A stretch of DNA of 64,000 nucleotides from Candidatus Altimarinota bacterium (lineage in GTDB: Bacteria > Patescibacteriota > Gracilibacteria > BD1-5 > UBA6164): NCBI GenBank assembly GCA_028691535.1, contig JAQUZB010000002.1, positions 124,001 to 188,000 of the forward strand. The letters run 5' to 3'. Of the stretch, positions 17,981 to 30,769 are shown one piece after another; position 1 is the stretch's first letter; the number at the start of each line of letters is the position of its first letter. Under the pieces are notes generated by a model that was given only the letters and a program-made list of their open reading frames with translations, did not search any database and was not told the origin of the DNA. The translations under genes and the position numbers were made by a program.

Positions 17981-20900
17981 TATTTATCATCATCAGTTTT
18001 AAGCCAATCTGGAATTTTCATTCAATCATCCCAAAGCTCAGAATCTGAATTATTTTTTGAAGTTTCATCAGTTTGTACTTTAGTCTCTTCTTTTTTAATT
18101 TCTTCAACTTTATTAATTTTTTTTGGAGAAGGTTTTTTAGCTAGTTTTTTTACAATTTTTTTAGATTCGTCATCAAATTTCTTTTCAACTGAATCATTAT
18201 TATTATCTTGAATTAAAACATCTAAGAAATCATCTTTTTTAGTTTTTGTTTCCTCTTCTGGTTTTTCTTCATTTTTATTTTCTTTTTTCTCTTCCTTTTT
18301 TTCTTCTGTATCAAAACTTCATTTTAACCAATCTGGAAGTTTAGAATCATCTAAAAGTGGAGTATCTTCTTCAACTTCAAGTTTAGTAAAATCATCTAAT
18401 TCTTCTTTTGTTTCTAATCTTGGTTCTTCAACCTTAGCTTCTGGCTCTTCAATATTTGTTTCAGTTTCAACTTTTGTTTCTTCAACATAATCAAAACTTC
18501 ATTTTAACCAATCTGGAATTTCAGATTTTGTTTCTTTAAATTCAGTTTCATCTTTGATTTCAATATTAGATTTTGGCTCATCAAAATCGTTTGAAATATC
18601 AATATAATCATTTTTTTGTTCTAAAATATCTTTAGAATCTACTTTTTTAATAGAATCTTTCTCTTCTATATCTCACATTGGATCCTCACTAAAACTTCAT
18701 TTTAACCAATCTGGAATTTCTGACTTTGTTTCTTTTATTTCAGTAGTTTCAGGTTTTGAAGTTGTTTTATCTTCTAATTTAGTAGATTTTGTATCTAAAT
18801 CAGAATTTATTGATAAATCATCATTTGTTGAAAAATCTTTATTAAAATCAAACTCATTTTCATCACTAAATATATCAGATTCTTGTACTCACAATATATC
18901 TTCTACTTTTTCATCTTGTTTAATTTTATTTTTCTTACCTGAAGTTTTATCTCAAACAAATTGTACAAAACTAATATTTTTATCTTCATTAACTAATTTA
19001 TAATAAATGAAAAATAATCATATAATCCCTGTAACTCAAAGTATAATTAAGAAAATTATTTTTAATATTCATAAAAATATATCTAAGATTCATCCAGATG
19101 AACCTGATGTATTATTTGAAATAACTGGATCTTTTACTTCATCTGGAATATTTGAAATTCATCAATATACAAATGTATTTAATATAGCTTTGAAATCAGT
19201 TTTTTCTTTAACTGTCATAAGTTCATCGGTTGCTATATTTTCAAGAATAACTTTTCATAATTCTTTATTTTCATCTATATTTGAATTTTCTCAAATTACT
19301 TCAAGTTTTGCTATAAGAACATCATAACAAGTTAGTTTTTCATCTGTAATTTCTAACAGAGTTTTTTCATCACATTTTATATCTACTGGAATTAGATTTT
19401 TTAATGCATTAAATGCAATAGATTTTTCAGATTTATCAGTTTCTCATTCAATTAACAATGATTCAAGTAAATCAATTAATTCTTTTCAATTAGATATATT
19501 TGATTCTTCAATAAATCATTCAAATTCAATAATTATATTTGTTTTTTCTCTATTATCATTCCATTCATCTTTCAAATTTTGAACATACATTAATCATTTT
19601 AATTTATATTCTTTTGGAAAATTTGAAACTGCTAATTTAACTTTTTCAAGTTTAAGTTTTATGTTATCAGAAACTCATTCAAAAATTATAGTATTTATAT
19701 CAGGAACTTCTTCAATATATTCTTTTATTACTTTTATATCTTTTGAATCAATCAATTTTCATGATGAATCTTTTGTATATAATCTAATAATTTGTTCTTT
19801 AGAATTATTTAATTCAACTAAAATAGCATTTTTTGAAGCATAACTATCTTGAAATTTATTATCTTCATCATCATCACTCCCTCAATTTAAATCAGAATCA
19901 TAATTTATATCAAAATCAGCAACATAGTTTGCTATATTTCCAGAACTAGCTCATAAATATAGATATAAATTATCTATTTTTTCTTTTAAAGTGATAGTAT
20001 CATTTTCATCAATTACTTGATTTGAAAATACAATTAATCATCATTTTCTAGCTTTTATAAAATTTGATAAATCTTTTACTACTTTTTTGCTTATTTCCTT
20101 GCTTTTTGTAGATTCAGAAATCTTTAAAGATACTATATGTGAAGAATTTCAATCAGTATATGTATATGAAAATCACCCTTGTTTAGTTATCTTATTACCA
20201 TCTCACATATCCCATAAATAGCTTGTTGCATTTCATAAACTATTATCTAAGAATACAAAATCATTTCATATAGAAATATATTCAAAATCTGGTTTCAATA
20301 CATTTGCAACATTCATTGTAACAGTTTTTGTATTTGAAAATCATTTATATTTAACTTTTACTTTTGCAAATTTTTCTCAAGAGGCTTCATATTTATATGC
20401 AACAGAATTTGTTGATGTTTCTTTATCATAAAAACCATCTCAATCGAAATCCCAAGAAAATGTAACTTTTGAATTTAAACTTTGTCATAATATATTTTCT
20501 GCATTTGCAGTAAATACTACTTCATCTCAAATTGAAACTGAACTATTATTTACATTTAAATCAACAATTGGAGTATTTACATTATCTCCTGTCAATGTTA
20601 TAAAATATTTTGAACCATTTATATCTTGTGAATTTGATCTTGCTTCATTGTTATCTTTCATAACAACTACAAAATAATAATTTCAAGTTACTTTTGGTAA
20701 AACAAATGTTGTTGATTCTGTTTTTGTAGCTCTAAAATCTTGAGGTTCAGGATCTAAATCTGTATAATAATACCATAAATATGATTGTATAACTCAATCT
20801 AGATCCTTTGATCAAATTGCATTTATTGAAACCAAAACTGGATCAGATTCTATATCTTTTACACTTATATTTAAACTTGATAATGTTGGTTTTAAATTTT

Positions 20901-23013
20901 CAACTTTAACATTTACTTCTTTTGTAGATTCTTTTCAATTTTTTGAACTTTTAACACTTAATTTAACTTTACTACAACCTAGTTCATCAAATTTCTTTGT
21001 AAAGTTTTGAGTATTATAAATAGAATTACCTAATTTCCAAGAATATGATAATCAAGTATTTTCTCATGTCACATCTAAACTTTCATCTCATGAAAACGTA
21101 AATGTTTCTACTCTATCTACAATATATGCTCATTCTCAATTACAAGCATCGTCTTGATAAGAAACGTTATTTAACTTATTATCTTTTAATGATATGAAAG
21201 CAAATGGTTCATCAGTATCTCAAACATAGACATTTTTTGAAAATGTATTTGTATTATCATTATCATCAATTACTTTTAAAGTAATTAAATATACTCATGA
21301 TTTATTATATGTATGACTTATTGTTTCACTTTTTCATCATTCATTTTTACCATCTCAAAAATTCCATTCATAGAAACTTGCTTTCGGCGAATCCGCTACT
21401 AATCTAACTGGTTTTTCTCTTTGTACAACTCTAGGAAATGCAAAGAATTCAACTGATAAAATAGATTTTATTGAAATTTTTTGAGTATTTTGTGATGTCA
21501 TATCATCTGGATCTGTAACTTCTAAAACAACAGATTGTTCTCAAACTGATGAAAAAGTATAATAACCATTTGATCAATTATAATTTGGACTATCAAGATT
21601 TACTCTTTCTCAATTTATAATCCATGAAAATGTTAATTTTCAATCATCACTAAAATCAGCATCAAATGAAGATGTAGCATCTAAGAAAACAGTATTTGGT
21701 TTATTAGAATAAGGTATACTATAAACATATTTTGCTTCTGGAGCTCTTGAGTTTATATGTATTATTTTATAATCCACATCAGTATTTCATGATGAATCAG
21801 TTACAAATAATTTTACATTATATTTTCATTTTTCTGTAAAAGTATGTGTAAAAGTTGATGCACTTTTATTTAATAATTCTTTATCATTTTTAATATCTAT
21901 AATTTTCCAAGCATATGTAAGATTTGTATTACTTCAAGTAGGATTAGCTGTAAACGTAAATTTATCACCTAAATATCACTCTTCACTTGTAGTTTTAATT
22001 GTTGCAATTGGATTATGAATTTTTAATGTAAATTTTCTTTCTACAGATTTATTTTCATTTGTAGTAAGCTTTAGTTTAACTGTAAAATCTCATTCTCAGG
22101 CATAAACAACTCTTTCTACATTTGGCCCTCAATCATTTACTCTAGTAACTCAATGTCAAAAATCCCATTCAGTTTTTATAAATTTTGTTCATGAAGTTGG
22201 AGTTGAACTTGTTGCATCAAATAATAAACCATATTTAGCATCATCAGGTAAAAATTTAAGTTCTTCTTGTTGTCAAAGGTTATCACTATTTACTTTTAAT
22301 ATAATTGAAGCAACTTTTTCCTTTACAACTATGTCAGCTCTAGATGAAAATGGTAATACATCACTATATCAAGAAGCATTTTTATGATTTGAACTTACAT
22401 CTAAAAAAACTGAAAAATTTCATTCTTCTTTAAATACATAAGTCATAGAAACTTTATTTCAAATAACTTTTCTTTTACCTCAATCATTTATCCACCAAGT
22501 ATAATTGTGATTATCCAATTGAGTTCAAGTTGGATCTTTTACATCTCATCTAAGTGTAACTGTTAATGGAGCATTTCAAGTTGATGGGAATGATTCAACA
22601 CTACCAGTGATTTTTTGGATATTTACTTTTTCTAAATAATTTTCTATTGAAGTTGCAATTTCCTCAAAAATTGATGAATTCTCAGGATATTTAACTCATT
22701 TTTCAATTGAACTTTTTAAATAATTATAATAATTTTTATTTATTAAACTATCTGGTAAATAGTTTAAACCCTCTTTTGCATAAAATAAAATTCTAGCTGC
22801 AGTATATGCATCTATTTTTCATTCAACTTCAAATTTATTTCTTAAATCTAAATATTGATCTGTAATTTTATATCTATATTCATTGAATGTTTTATAGTCA
22901 ACAACTCAAATTGTAGTATATGATTGCTCTGTACTACTAGCTGAATAAGCCATATTAGAATTAATGGCTAATATAAAAAACATAATTATTGCAACTCAAA
23001 ATTTCTTTAACAT
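17980..23013 (-). CDS. Giant PKD-domain surface protein with cytoplasmic PDWLK repeats
   Basis: 1677 residues, the longest gene here. A signal peptide (about 1-25, ending near AYSA) is followed by a helical region (to about 150) and a long series of PKD/Ig-like domains. Recognisable core motifs are YEWNFGDGKNE, FSWDFDGDGFYDKE and YLWDMGDGNK. About residue 1270 a single transmembrane helix (ILDIFLGILKIIFLIILG) begins. The last approximately 380 residues are acidic, Lys/Glu-rich and cytoplasmic, with four copies of a motif IPDWLKGSF (SEIPDWLKGSF twice, SKLPDWLKGSF, MKIPDWLK). Likely an adhesin whose tail docks a cytoplasmic partner. It is monocistronic, with its own terminator. Confidence 0.88.
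18315..18716 (-). repeat. Three near-identical DNA copies encoding PDWLKGSF
   Basis: The segment AAAACTTCATTTTAACCAAT, continuing with CTGGAA, recurs at about 18313, 18493 and 18690, spaced about 180-200 bases apart. A fourth, more diverged copy lies near 18002. The units encode the repeated tail motif; the linkers between them differ. Confidence 0.75.
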
Positions 23014-23167
23014 ATCTAATATTTAACAAATAGTTATTTGAAATAATATTACCATAATAAAAAATAATCAGCAAAAATCTAATATGCAATATTTACAATT
23101 TTAGCTTGACTTTTTAGTTTTTTTATACAATTAGATATACCTTTTATACACTTTTTTATATTTTCTC

Positions 23168-23194
23168 TTGATTTTTAAATTTTATCATTATAAT
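23168..23194 (+). promoter_or_regulatory. Promoter candidate for ssb
   Basis: TTGATT (23168-23173) and TATAAT (23189-23194) with a 15-base spacer, about 52 bases before the ssb ATG, in a 233-base divergent intergenic region. Confidence 0.4.
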
Positions 23195-23246
23195 AAGTAA
23201 TAGAAATTTTTATGATTTCTACATTATTTTCCTAAGCAAAAGCATT

Positions 23247-23690
23247 ATGGATTTAAACAAAGCACAAGTTATTGGTAGAATTACACAAGATTTAGAACTA
23301 AAGCAAACACCTAATGGACAAAATGTTTTAAGTTTTTCACTAGCTACTAATAGAAATTGGACAGATTCAACTTGAAATAAACAAGAACAAGTAGAATTTC
23401 ACAACGTAGTTTTATGGGGAAAATTAGCTGAAATAGCTATGCAATATTTATGAAAATGAAAAAGGGTTTTTATAGAAGGTAGACTTCAAACAAGAACTTG
23501 GGAAGCACAAGATGGTACTAAAAGATACAAAACAGAAATAGTATGAGAAAATATGATTATGCTTGATTCAAAATCTGAATGATCTTCAGATAATAGCAAT
23601 TCATTTAGCAATGAAAATGCATCTCCTGCTATTAGAAAGTCATCTCCTAAACAAGAAGAAGAAATTTCTATTGAAGATATTCCTTTCTAA
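23247..23690 (+). CDS. ssb: Single-stranded DNA-binding protein
   Basis: 147 residues. An N-terminal OB fold has IGRITQDLELKQTPNGQNV, EFHNVVLWGKLAEIAMQYL and VFIEGRLQTRTWE. A Ser/Asn/Lys linker follows, then the acidic C-terminal tip EISIEDIPF, matching the DDIPF hook that binds DNA-repair and replication proteins. It is closed by a terminator; dnaJ follows on the same strand. Confidence 0.96.
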
Positions 23691-23704
23691 ACTAAGTAAA
23701 AATA

Positions 23705-23750
23705 AAAATCCTTTAAAACTGACTTTAAAGTCAGTTTTAAAGGATTTTTT
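23705..23750 (+). terminator. Terminator after ssb
   Basis: An 18-bp perfect stem (23705-23722 with 23731-23748) ends in a T run. Confidence 0.88.
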
Positions 23751-23812
23751 AAACTTTACAATTATAAATTTTTATATAATATATTTTTAGTTTTATAAGA
23801 TAATTTTAAATA

Positions 23813-24913
23813 ATGGATTTATATAGTGTTTTATGATTAGATAAACAAGCAAGTAAAGAAGAAATTAAAAAAGCTTACAGGAAATTGGCTATGCAATATC
23901 ATCCTGATAGAAATTCAGGAGATAAAGAATCTGAAGAAAAATTTAAAGAAATAAACAAAGCTTATGAAATACTAAGCGATGATTCAAAGAGAAAAAATTA
24001 TGATATGTTTTGAGACTCATCAGGAAGATGAAGTCCTTTTTGAGGTGGTTTTTCATGATGAGTTGATGTAGATTTATGAGATATATTTGAATCATTTTTT
24101 GGTTGATGATTTAACTGAAATAATAATAGAAAAAGAAAATCATCACAATCTTGAGAAGATTTAGAATATGTTTTAAATATAGATTTAAAAACAAGTATAT
24201 ATTGATGAAAAGAACAAATAAGTTTCAACAAAAAAGAAACTTGTTCTACTTGTAATTGAGATTGATGAAGTCATAAAAAAACTTGTTATAAATGTAATGG
24301 TAGATGACAAGTAACTCATACAACTCAAAGTATGTTTTGAATGATTCAACAAACTATTGTTTGTGATGAATGTAATTGATCATGAGAAACTTTTGAAAAA
24401 GTATGTACTGATTGTCACTGAGAAAAAAGAAAGGTTATAAAAAAAGAGATGACTATTGATATCCCTGCTTGAATTAATGAATGAATGGTTATAAAAATAT
24501 CTTCTGAATGAAATAGTTGAACTTGATGAAATAAGAATTGAGATTTATACATAAAATTTGAAGTTGAACAAGAAGAAAAGTGATTAATAAGAGATGATAC
24601 AGACTTGCATTATAGCTTAGAAATAGAAGTAGTTGAGGCTGTTTTATGAGCAACAAAAGAAATAAATATACCTATAATTTGAAAAAGAAAGATAGAAATA
24701 AAAGCTTGAACTGAACATTCTAATATAATAAAAATCTCTTGAGATTGAGTAAAACATATAGATAGTGAAAGAAAATGAGATTTATTTATAGAAATAAAGA
24801 TAAAGATACCAAAAAAACTTGGTAAAAAAGAAAGAGAATTATATGAAGAAATAGCAAAAGATAAAAAAATAGATGTAAATAAATGATGAGTATTCGAAAA
24901 AATATTTGGTTAA
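23813..24913 (+). CDS. dnaJ: Chaperone protein DnaJ
   Basis: 366 residues. The J domain has the HPD tripeptide in [12 protein letters not shown] Gly/Phe-rich linker (about 70-110) follows, with most glycines written TGA. The zinc-binding region has four repeats: CSTCNGDG, CYKCNGRG, CDECNGSG and CTDCHGEK. The last departs from CxxCxGxG at its end. Two C-terminal substrate-binding domains and a short end follow. It stimulates DnaK ATPase. Neither dnaK nor grpE lies in the window. The TGA-encoded glycines in the zinc repeats are direct evidence of the code change. Confidence 0.96.
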
Positions 24914-24923
24914 TTAAACATAT

Positions 24924-24952
24924 AAACTCCTAACGATGCTAGGAGTTTTTTT
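24924..24952 (+). terminator. Terminator after dnaJ
   Basis: AAACTCCTA/TAGGAGTTT stem with an ACGATGC loop and a T run. Confidence 0.88.
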
Positions 24953-24969
24953 ATTTTTTATAAAAAATT

Positions 24970-26016
24970 ATGAACAAAAATAAAGTAATAAGTTCCCTAA
25001 TTATAATAAATTTTCTAATTATATTTTCCCTATTTAATTTTAGAGAATATTATAATTTTCACAAAGAAAAAATAGAAATTTCAAAGAATGAAAGTGAAAA
25101 TAAAAAATATCTAAAAGATTTTAATCTAAACAATATAAATAGCTATGAAAATATAGAAATTTACGAAACTCCAGATAAAAAATTATTAGAAAATTTAGTA
25201 GAAAAAATAAATAATGCAGAAAAATATGTATACATAGAAGTCTATATGTTAACTGAAACTAGGATAAGAGAATCATTAATCAAAGCCAAAAAAAGATGAA
25301 TTGATATAAAAGTTATCATGGAAAAAGACCCATATTTAGCATATAGTATAAATAATAAAACTTATGATGAATTTCAAAAAAATAATATAGATGTAGTTTG
25401 GTCAAATACAAAAAATTATTCACTAAATCATACAAAATTAATTTTAATTGATTGATTAAATATAATTTCAACTTGAAATCTGACTTATTCAACATTTACA
25501 CAAAATAGAGATTTCTTTGTATTTATAAAAGATAATGACTTAAATGAAAAATTAATTGGTATATTTAAAGATGATTTTACTTGAATAAAAAAGACAATTT
25601 ATGATAAAAATTTAGTTGTATCCCCCTCTATTTCAAGAGAAAAAATATTGAAATTACTAGATAGTGCAAATAATGATGTAAAGATATATATGCAATATTT
25701 TAGTGATGATGAAATAAACAATAAACTTATTGAAATAAGAAAAAAGAAGAAAATAAACATAAGTGCTGTGATACCTAAAACTGCAGTAGATGATGAAAAT
25801 ACTAAGATATTAATTAAAAATTGAATTAATATAAAAGAGATTCCAAAATATAAGATGCATGCAAAAACTATATTAATTGATGAAAAATACTTGCTTATAT
25901 GAAGTATAAATTTTTCTAATTATTCAATTGATAAAAATAGAGAGATATGAATTATAATTGAAAACAGGAAAATAATTTCAAAATTTTTAGATATTTTTAA
26001 AAATGATTTTAATTAA
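24970..26016 (+). CDS. Phospholipase D-like / cardiolipin synthase-like protein
   Basis: 348 residues. An N-terminal membrane anchor (about 7-23) is followed by two PLD half-domains. The first HKD motif is NHTKLILIDGLN with ISTGNLTYS. The second is MHAKTILIDEKYLLIG with SINFS. Both keep the H-x-K and downstream Asn/Ser needed for catalysis. Cardiolipin synthases usually have two membrane segments and about 480 residues, so a short membrane-bound PLD acting on phospholipid or DNA is equally possible. The next gene starts 65 bases later on the same strand. Confidence 0.85.
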
Positions 26017-26081
26017 TAAAAACCTTTACAAAAAGCTAAAATTCATATAATAAAATAAATATATTATTAAATTATTTTAAA

Positions 26082-28871
26082 GTGATTTCATTAAACAAAA
26101 TCTTCTTTGCTATACTAATATCAATAATATTTTTCTGGTTAATGATAAATACTTTCTGAAGTCAAAATTATAAAAGTTTTGAAAGTGTATATTATAAAAA
26201 TATAGAAAAATGAATTTATTGATTGGAAATTAAAAATAATGAACTTATTTTTAGTACTTGAAGTAAATCATATTCTTGATTAACAATAAATTATTTTAAT
26301 CAATTTGATAAAATAATTAGTTATAGTTGAGAAATAGAAACAAAATTTGATAAAAATAAAGAAATTTTATTAAAGAAATGAATTTTTCTTATAAATTTTT
26401 CAGAACTTAACTGAAAATATCAAATAAATTGAGAGTGATTTAGTATAGATACAAAATGACCTGCAACTATTTTTATAGATAATTCGTGATTCAGAACAAC
26501 TATTTTTTCTATAAATTCAAATATAGAACTAAAACTTATAAATATTGAAAATAATAAAATTATAAATTATGTTTATCTGTATCCTCATAATTATATAAAG
26601 ATAATACCAAGTCAGAATAAAAATGTTGAAAATGCTGATATATTAAGATTAGTTCAAAGATTTCCTCTAGAATATTTCAACGAAACATTATTAATTGGTT
26701 CAAAAATAAATGAAAATGTAGTAAGTAAAATAATATGAAAAAAGGATGATTCTGATATTATTAATATAGAAAATATGTTTTTATTTCTATATCTAAATAA
26801 TAATATAAAAATAAAATACTTAGAAAAATTTAAGGCAAATAAATTTTGAACATTAATATGAGAAAAATTTATAAAACAATATAATAAATTATTCTTAAAT
26901 AATGAGAAAAAAAGTGTTTATTATAAAAATCTTATAATAAGAACAATTTGAGATATAATATCGTCAGAAAAAATAGATAATTCAAAAAATGAATTTTTAA
27001 TAAGTACATTAGAAGATTTAGAATCAATAGATGAAAATTGATATACAGAAATGAAAAATATATTATATTTTTATTCAGATTTAGTTATTGATTGAAATAA
27101 AGATGATTTAAATTCAAAAATAAATTTTTCAAAAATATACAATGAATTAGAAAATACAAAATATGATTTTAATAATGATTATGCTGTATCATTATCAGAT
27201 TTATATTTTAGATACGATTTTAAAGAATACTTAAATATATATAAAGACTTAAATATTTTAAATAAAATAGTAATTAATAGTAATATTAATGAAAATCAAA
27301 AAAGTTATTTTATATTTTTCTTAAATAAAAATGTTATATCTTGATTTGAGAATCTAGTAAAAATAAAAAATATTCAATTAGATGATTTATTAAATTTATT
27401 TGATGATTATATTTCTACTAGTATAAAATATTATTCTAATGATGATGATATAAGAATAAGAACTTGAATAGAAAATTATAATGAAATATTAAAAAAAATA
27501 GATCCTAAAATAAAAGAAACCTATTTTGAAAATAATAGAGATAATAAAAACTTATTAATATTAAACAATAAATCATCTATAAATATAGAAAAAATAAAAA
27601 TTTTACAAATAAATATTGAATCTATATTTAAATATTTTGATAATAATATGTCTATACTTTGAGATAGAACAAAAGATGAATTAATAAAAAAGGAATTTGA
27701 ATCTTCAAAAAATACATACAATGAATATATAACAGCTCTAAAAGATTATGGTTCATATATAGCTACATATAGTGAAGAAAATAAAAAATTATTATTTTGA
27801 CCTACGGTATCTGGAAACGAGGATGAAATAAAAAAAATAAGTATTGAAAACGCTAAATTATACTTATCAGAATTTAATTATATTGATACATCTGTAACTA
27901 AATTTAGTATAAGAGGATATAATTATTGTGAAAATAATATGACAAAATATGATTTTGATTGAGCAGAAGAGCCTTATTGTTATAAAATAGAAAATCTTTT
28001 AATTTGAAATTGAGTATATTTAGATATGACACTATCACCTGAAAATCATAATAATATATCAAATTTTGTAATAAACTGAAATAAAAATATAAATAAATGA
28101 TCATATAAACTTGATAATCAAAAAATAGTTTGGGATGAGGATTACAAAAAAAGTTCTTCACCTGATGATTTAGAAAAATATAATTTTAAGAACTTTTTTC
28201 TATATATATTTAATCCTCCTAAAGCAATTGACAATACAGATAATGGCAATGATGGCAATGAAGTTGTAATTAAAGAAACTGAAGTTGTAGAAGTATTCAA
28301 AAGAAATAAATTATTATGAACAAAATGAGACTTTCAAAATATTTTTTGATTTATTAATATAGCATATAATGATGTTATTGTTAATGAACAAGAAAATAAT
28401 AATTATGATATTTATATAAAAAAATGAAAAGTAAGTTTATCAGATTGATTGAATATACATAATGCAATAATGTCATCAAAATATATATTCTTACCTGATC
28501 ATAGTTTTGAAAATCCTGAATTTATATTTTATGATAATTATGAACAAGAATTATATTTTTGAAATAAAATAACTTTACTATGAAAATTTAAAATAAGTAA
28601 TTTTAAAGATATATTATTATCTTCATTTTCTAATTTTAAAACATTACAAGGTGTAACATCATCAATTGATAATATTTTATACATAAAGGAACTAAATATA
28701 GAATACAATTATGATGATTTAACATTAAATATAAATGCTATTGATGAAGATTTAAAGATAATTATAAAATGAATTGCTATAAAGTCAGTAAAGTATAATT
28801 GAAAAGAATATATAACATCAAATACTCCTGTAACTAATTTATCACAAATATTAAAACTAATAAACAAATAA
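26082..28871 (+). CDS. Large exported Asn-rich protein of unknown function (GTG start)
   Basis: 929 residues. GTG at 26082 is chosen because the only hydrophobic segment (about residues 8-24, FFAILISIIFFWLMINTFG) follows it directly; the next ATG would cut into that segment. The rest is a long Ile/Asn/Lys/Asp-rich extracytoplasmic chain with no recognised fold. A tract of Asp/Asn and NGNDGN lies near residue 715, and there is a late beta-rich part. It ends one base before a 73-residue membrane protein, which is followed by korA and korB, so all four may be co-transcribed. Confidence 0.75.
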
Positions 28872-28872
28872 A

Positions 28873-29094
28873 ATGAAAAAGAAATGAGCAAAAATAATGG
28901 CAGTATTAGCATTATTATGAATAATAATTTCAATATTAGGAACTTGATTACTTGTAATTTTTCAAGGTAATCAACAAAATACTGAACCAACTCAAGAACA
29001 AATTGAAGAAATTCAAAAATTAATTAATTCAGGGAGTTGAAATACTTCAACTTGAGAATTAAATCAAACAGGAATTACAATAGAAACTAAATAA
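28873..29094 (+). CDS. Small single-span membrane protein
   Basis: 73 residues. One hydrophobic helix (about 9-31) is followed by a Gln/Asn/Thr/Ser-rich tail with repeated NTSTGELNQTG-like sequence. It starts 1 base after the stop of the large exported protein and ends 7 bases before korA, so it belongs to the same transcript. No family recognised. It may be a partner of the large exported protein. Confidence 0.65.
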
Positions 29095-29101
29095 TAAATA
29101 A

Positions 29102-30766
29102 ATGAACTTAAATACTAGAATATCATGACCAGCATGAGCATGAGTTAACTCTACAGTTGATATAATATCAGAACTTTATGCAGAGCTTGGTTATGATTTA
29201 ATAACTGACATAGAATACGAATCAAGAATAAAATGATGAGTAAATTTTTTTGATGTAAATATTTCTGACAAAGAAGAAAAATTTCTTACAAAATTTGTAG
29301 ATATAATACTTGCTTTTAATGCAGAAAGTTTAGAAAAACAAATTAATAGTCTAAAAGAAAATGCAACTATAATTATAAATAGTAAATGGATAAATAAATT
29401 AAAAGAAAAAGGTTTAAATTTTGATAATTTCAATGTTTTAGAACTTGAAATTACTGATAAATATGATAACACTTACCTACTTTGAATTTATGCTAAATAT
29501 TTAAATTTAGATTTAAATATCATACTCGAAAAAATAGAAAAAGTATTTGCTAAAAAATGAAATGATACTGTAGAATTAAACAAAAATATAGTTAAAAATA
29601 TTTTTGATACTTATGAAATTAAAAATAAAAGTACTGTTTCTATAAAAAGAATAGCTGATGCTAAAGAAACTATTTACGGAAATAAATCTTTAACAAAATG
29701 ATCAATAGAATGAGGACTTGAATTTTATAGTGCTTATCCTATGACTCCAGCTTCAACAATTTTGAGTGAAGTTATAAATGATTGAAGAGTAAAATATTTT
29801 CAAGCAGAAGATGAAATTGCAGTTATAAATTCAGCTCTATGAGCAAGTTATACTTGAGCTAGAGCTATGAGTGGAAGTTCAGGTGGTTGATTTGCACTTA
29901 TGAGTGAAGCTTTAAGTTTTGCTGTACAAGCTGAATTTCCAATAACAGTTGTACTTTCTCAAAGAGCTGGTCCAAGTACTGGAACTCCAACTTATCACGA
30001 AGCATGAGATATAAACTATGCTCTAAATCCTACTTTTGGTGATTTCGATCATGTTGTTATGTATCCTAGTAACTTAGAAGAAGCTTACAATTTTTGAGGT
30101 TTAGCTCTAAATATAGCTGATAAATATCAAAGTATTGTTTTAGTTTTAATGGATAAACAATCAAGTGAAATGGTTGGAACAATCTGAGAATTAAATGTTC
30201 CAAAAATGGATAGATGAGTAATACTTGAAAATCCAGGAGAAGATTATAAAAGATATGAACTAAATGAAACTTGAATTTCTCCAAGAGTAAAAGTAGGTAC
30301 AAAAAATGGTGATTTTATAGCTACAAGTTATGAACATGATGAATATTGAGCTACAAGTGAAGATCCACTTGTAAAAAAAGCATTTACAGAAAAAAGATGG
30401 AAAAAACTTGAAAATTTCTTTGAAAGAGAATGATATAGTTGATATGAAGTTGTTAATCCAAATGCTAAAAAAATGCTTATAGTTACTAGTTTTACTAGCT
30501 ATACAGCAAGAGAATTTGTAAAAAATAATAGTGATTTTTGATTAATAATCATAAAATTCTTAAAACCACTTGATGAAAGATTATTAGATGAAATAAAATG
30601 AAAAGAAGAAATTATATTTATAGAAAGTAATTATTCTGGACAATTAGAAAACTATATATCAAAAGAATTTGGACTTAAATATATAGCTTGATTAAAAATT
30701 TCTAATTTAAGAAAATATGACCTATTCCCTTTCTACATTGAGGATTTTAATGAATTAAAAAAATAA
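29102..30766 (+). CDS. korA: 2-oxoacid:ferredoxin oxidoreductase, fused gamma-alpha subunit
   Basis: 554 residues. The N-terminal gamma-type domain (about 1-190) starts RISGPAGAGVNST. An alpha-type pyrimidine-binding domain follows, with EFYSAYPMTPASTI, YFQAEDEIAVINSALGAS, ARAMSGSSGGGFALMSEA, and RAGPSTGTPT. The enzyme oxidises a 2-oxoacid to acyl-CoA, passing electrons to ferredoxin; the gamma-alpha fusion fits the 2-oxoglutarate or generic branch. The substrate cannot be set by sequence alone. The beta subunit follows after 3 bases. No delta ferredoxin-like subunit is present. Confidence 0.92.
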
Positions 30767-30769
30767 AAA

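Noticed and set aside
19007-19843. Two plus-strand ORFs of 60-106 residues.
   Set aside because: Both lie opposite the continuous PKD protein frame and have no start context or family resemblance.
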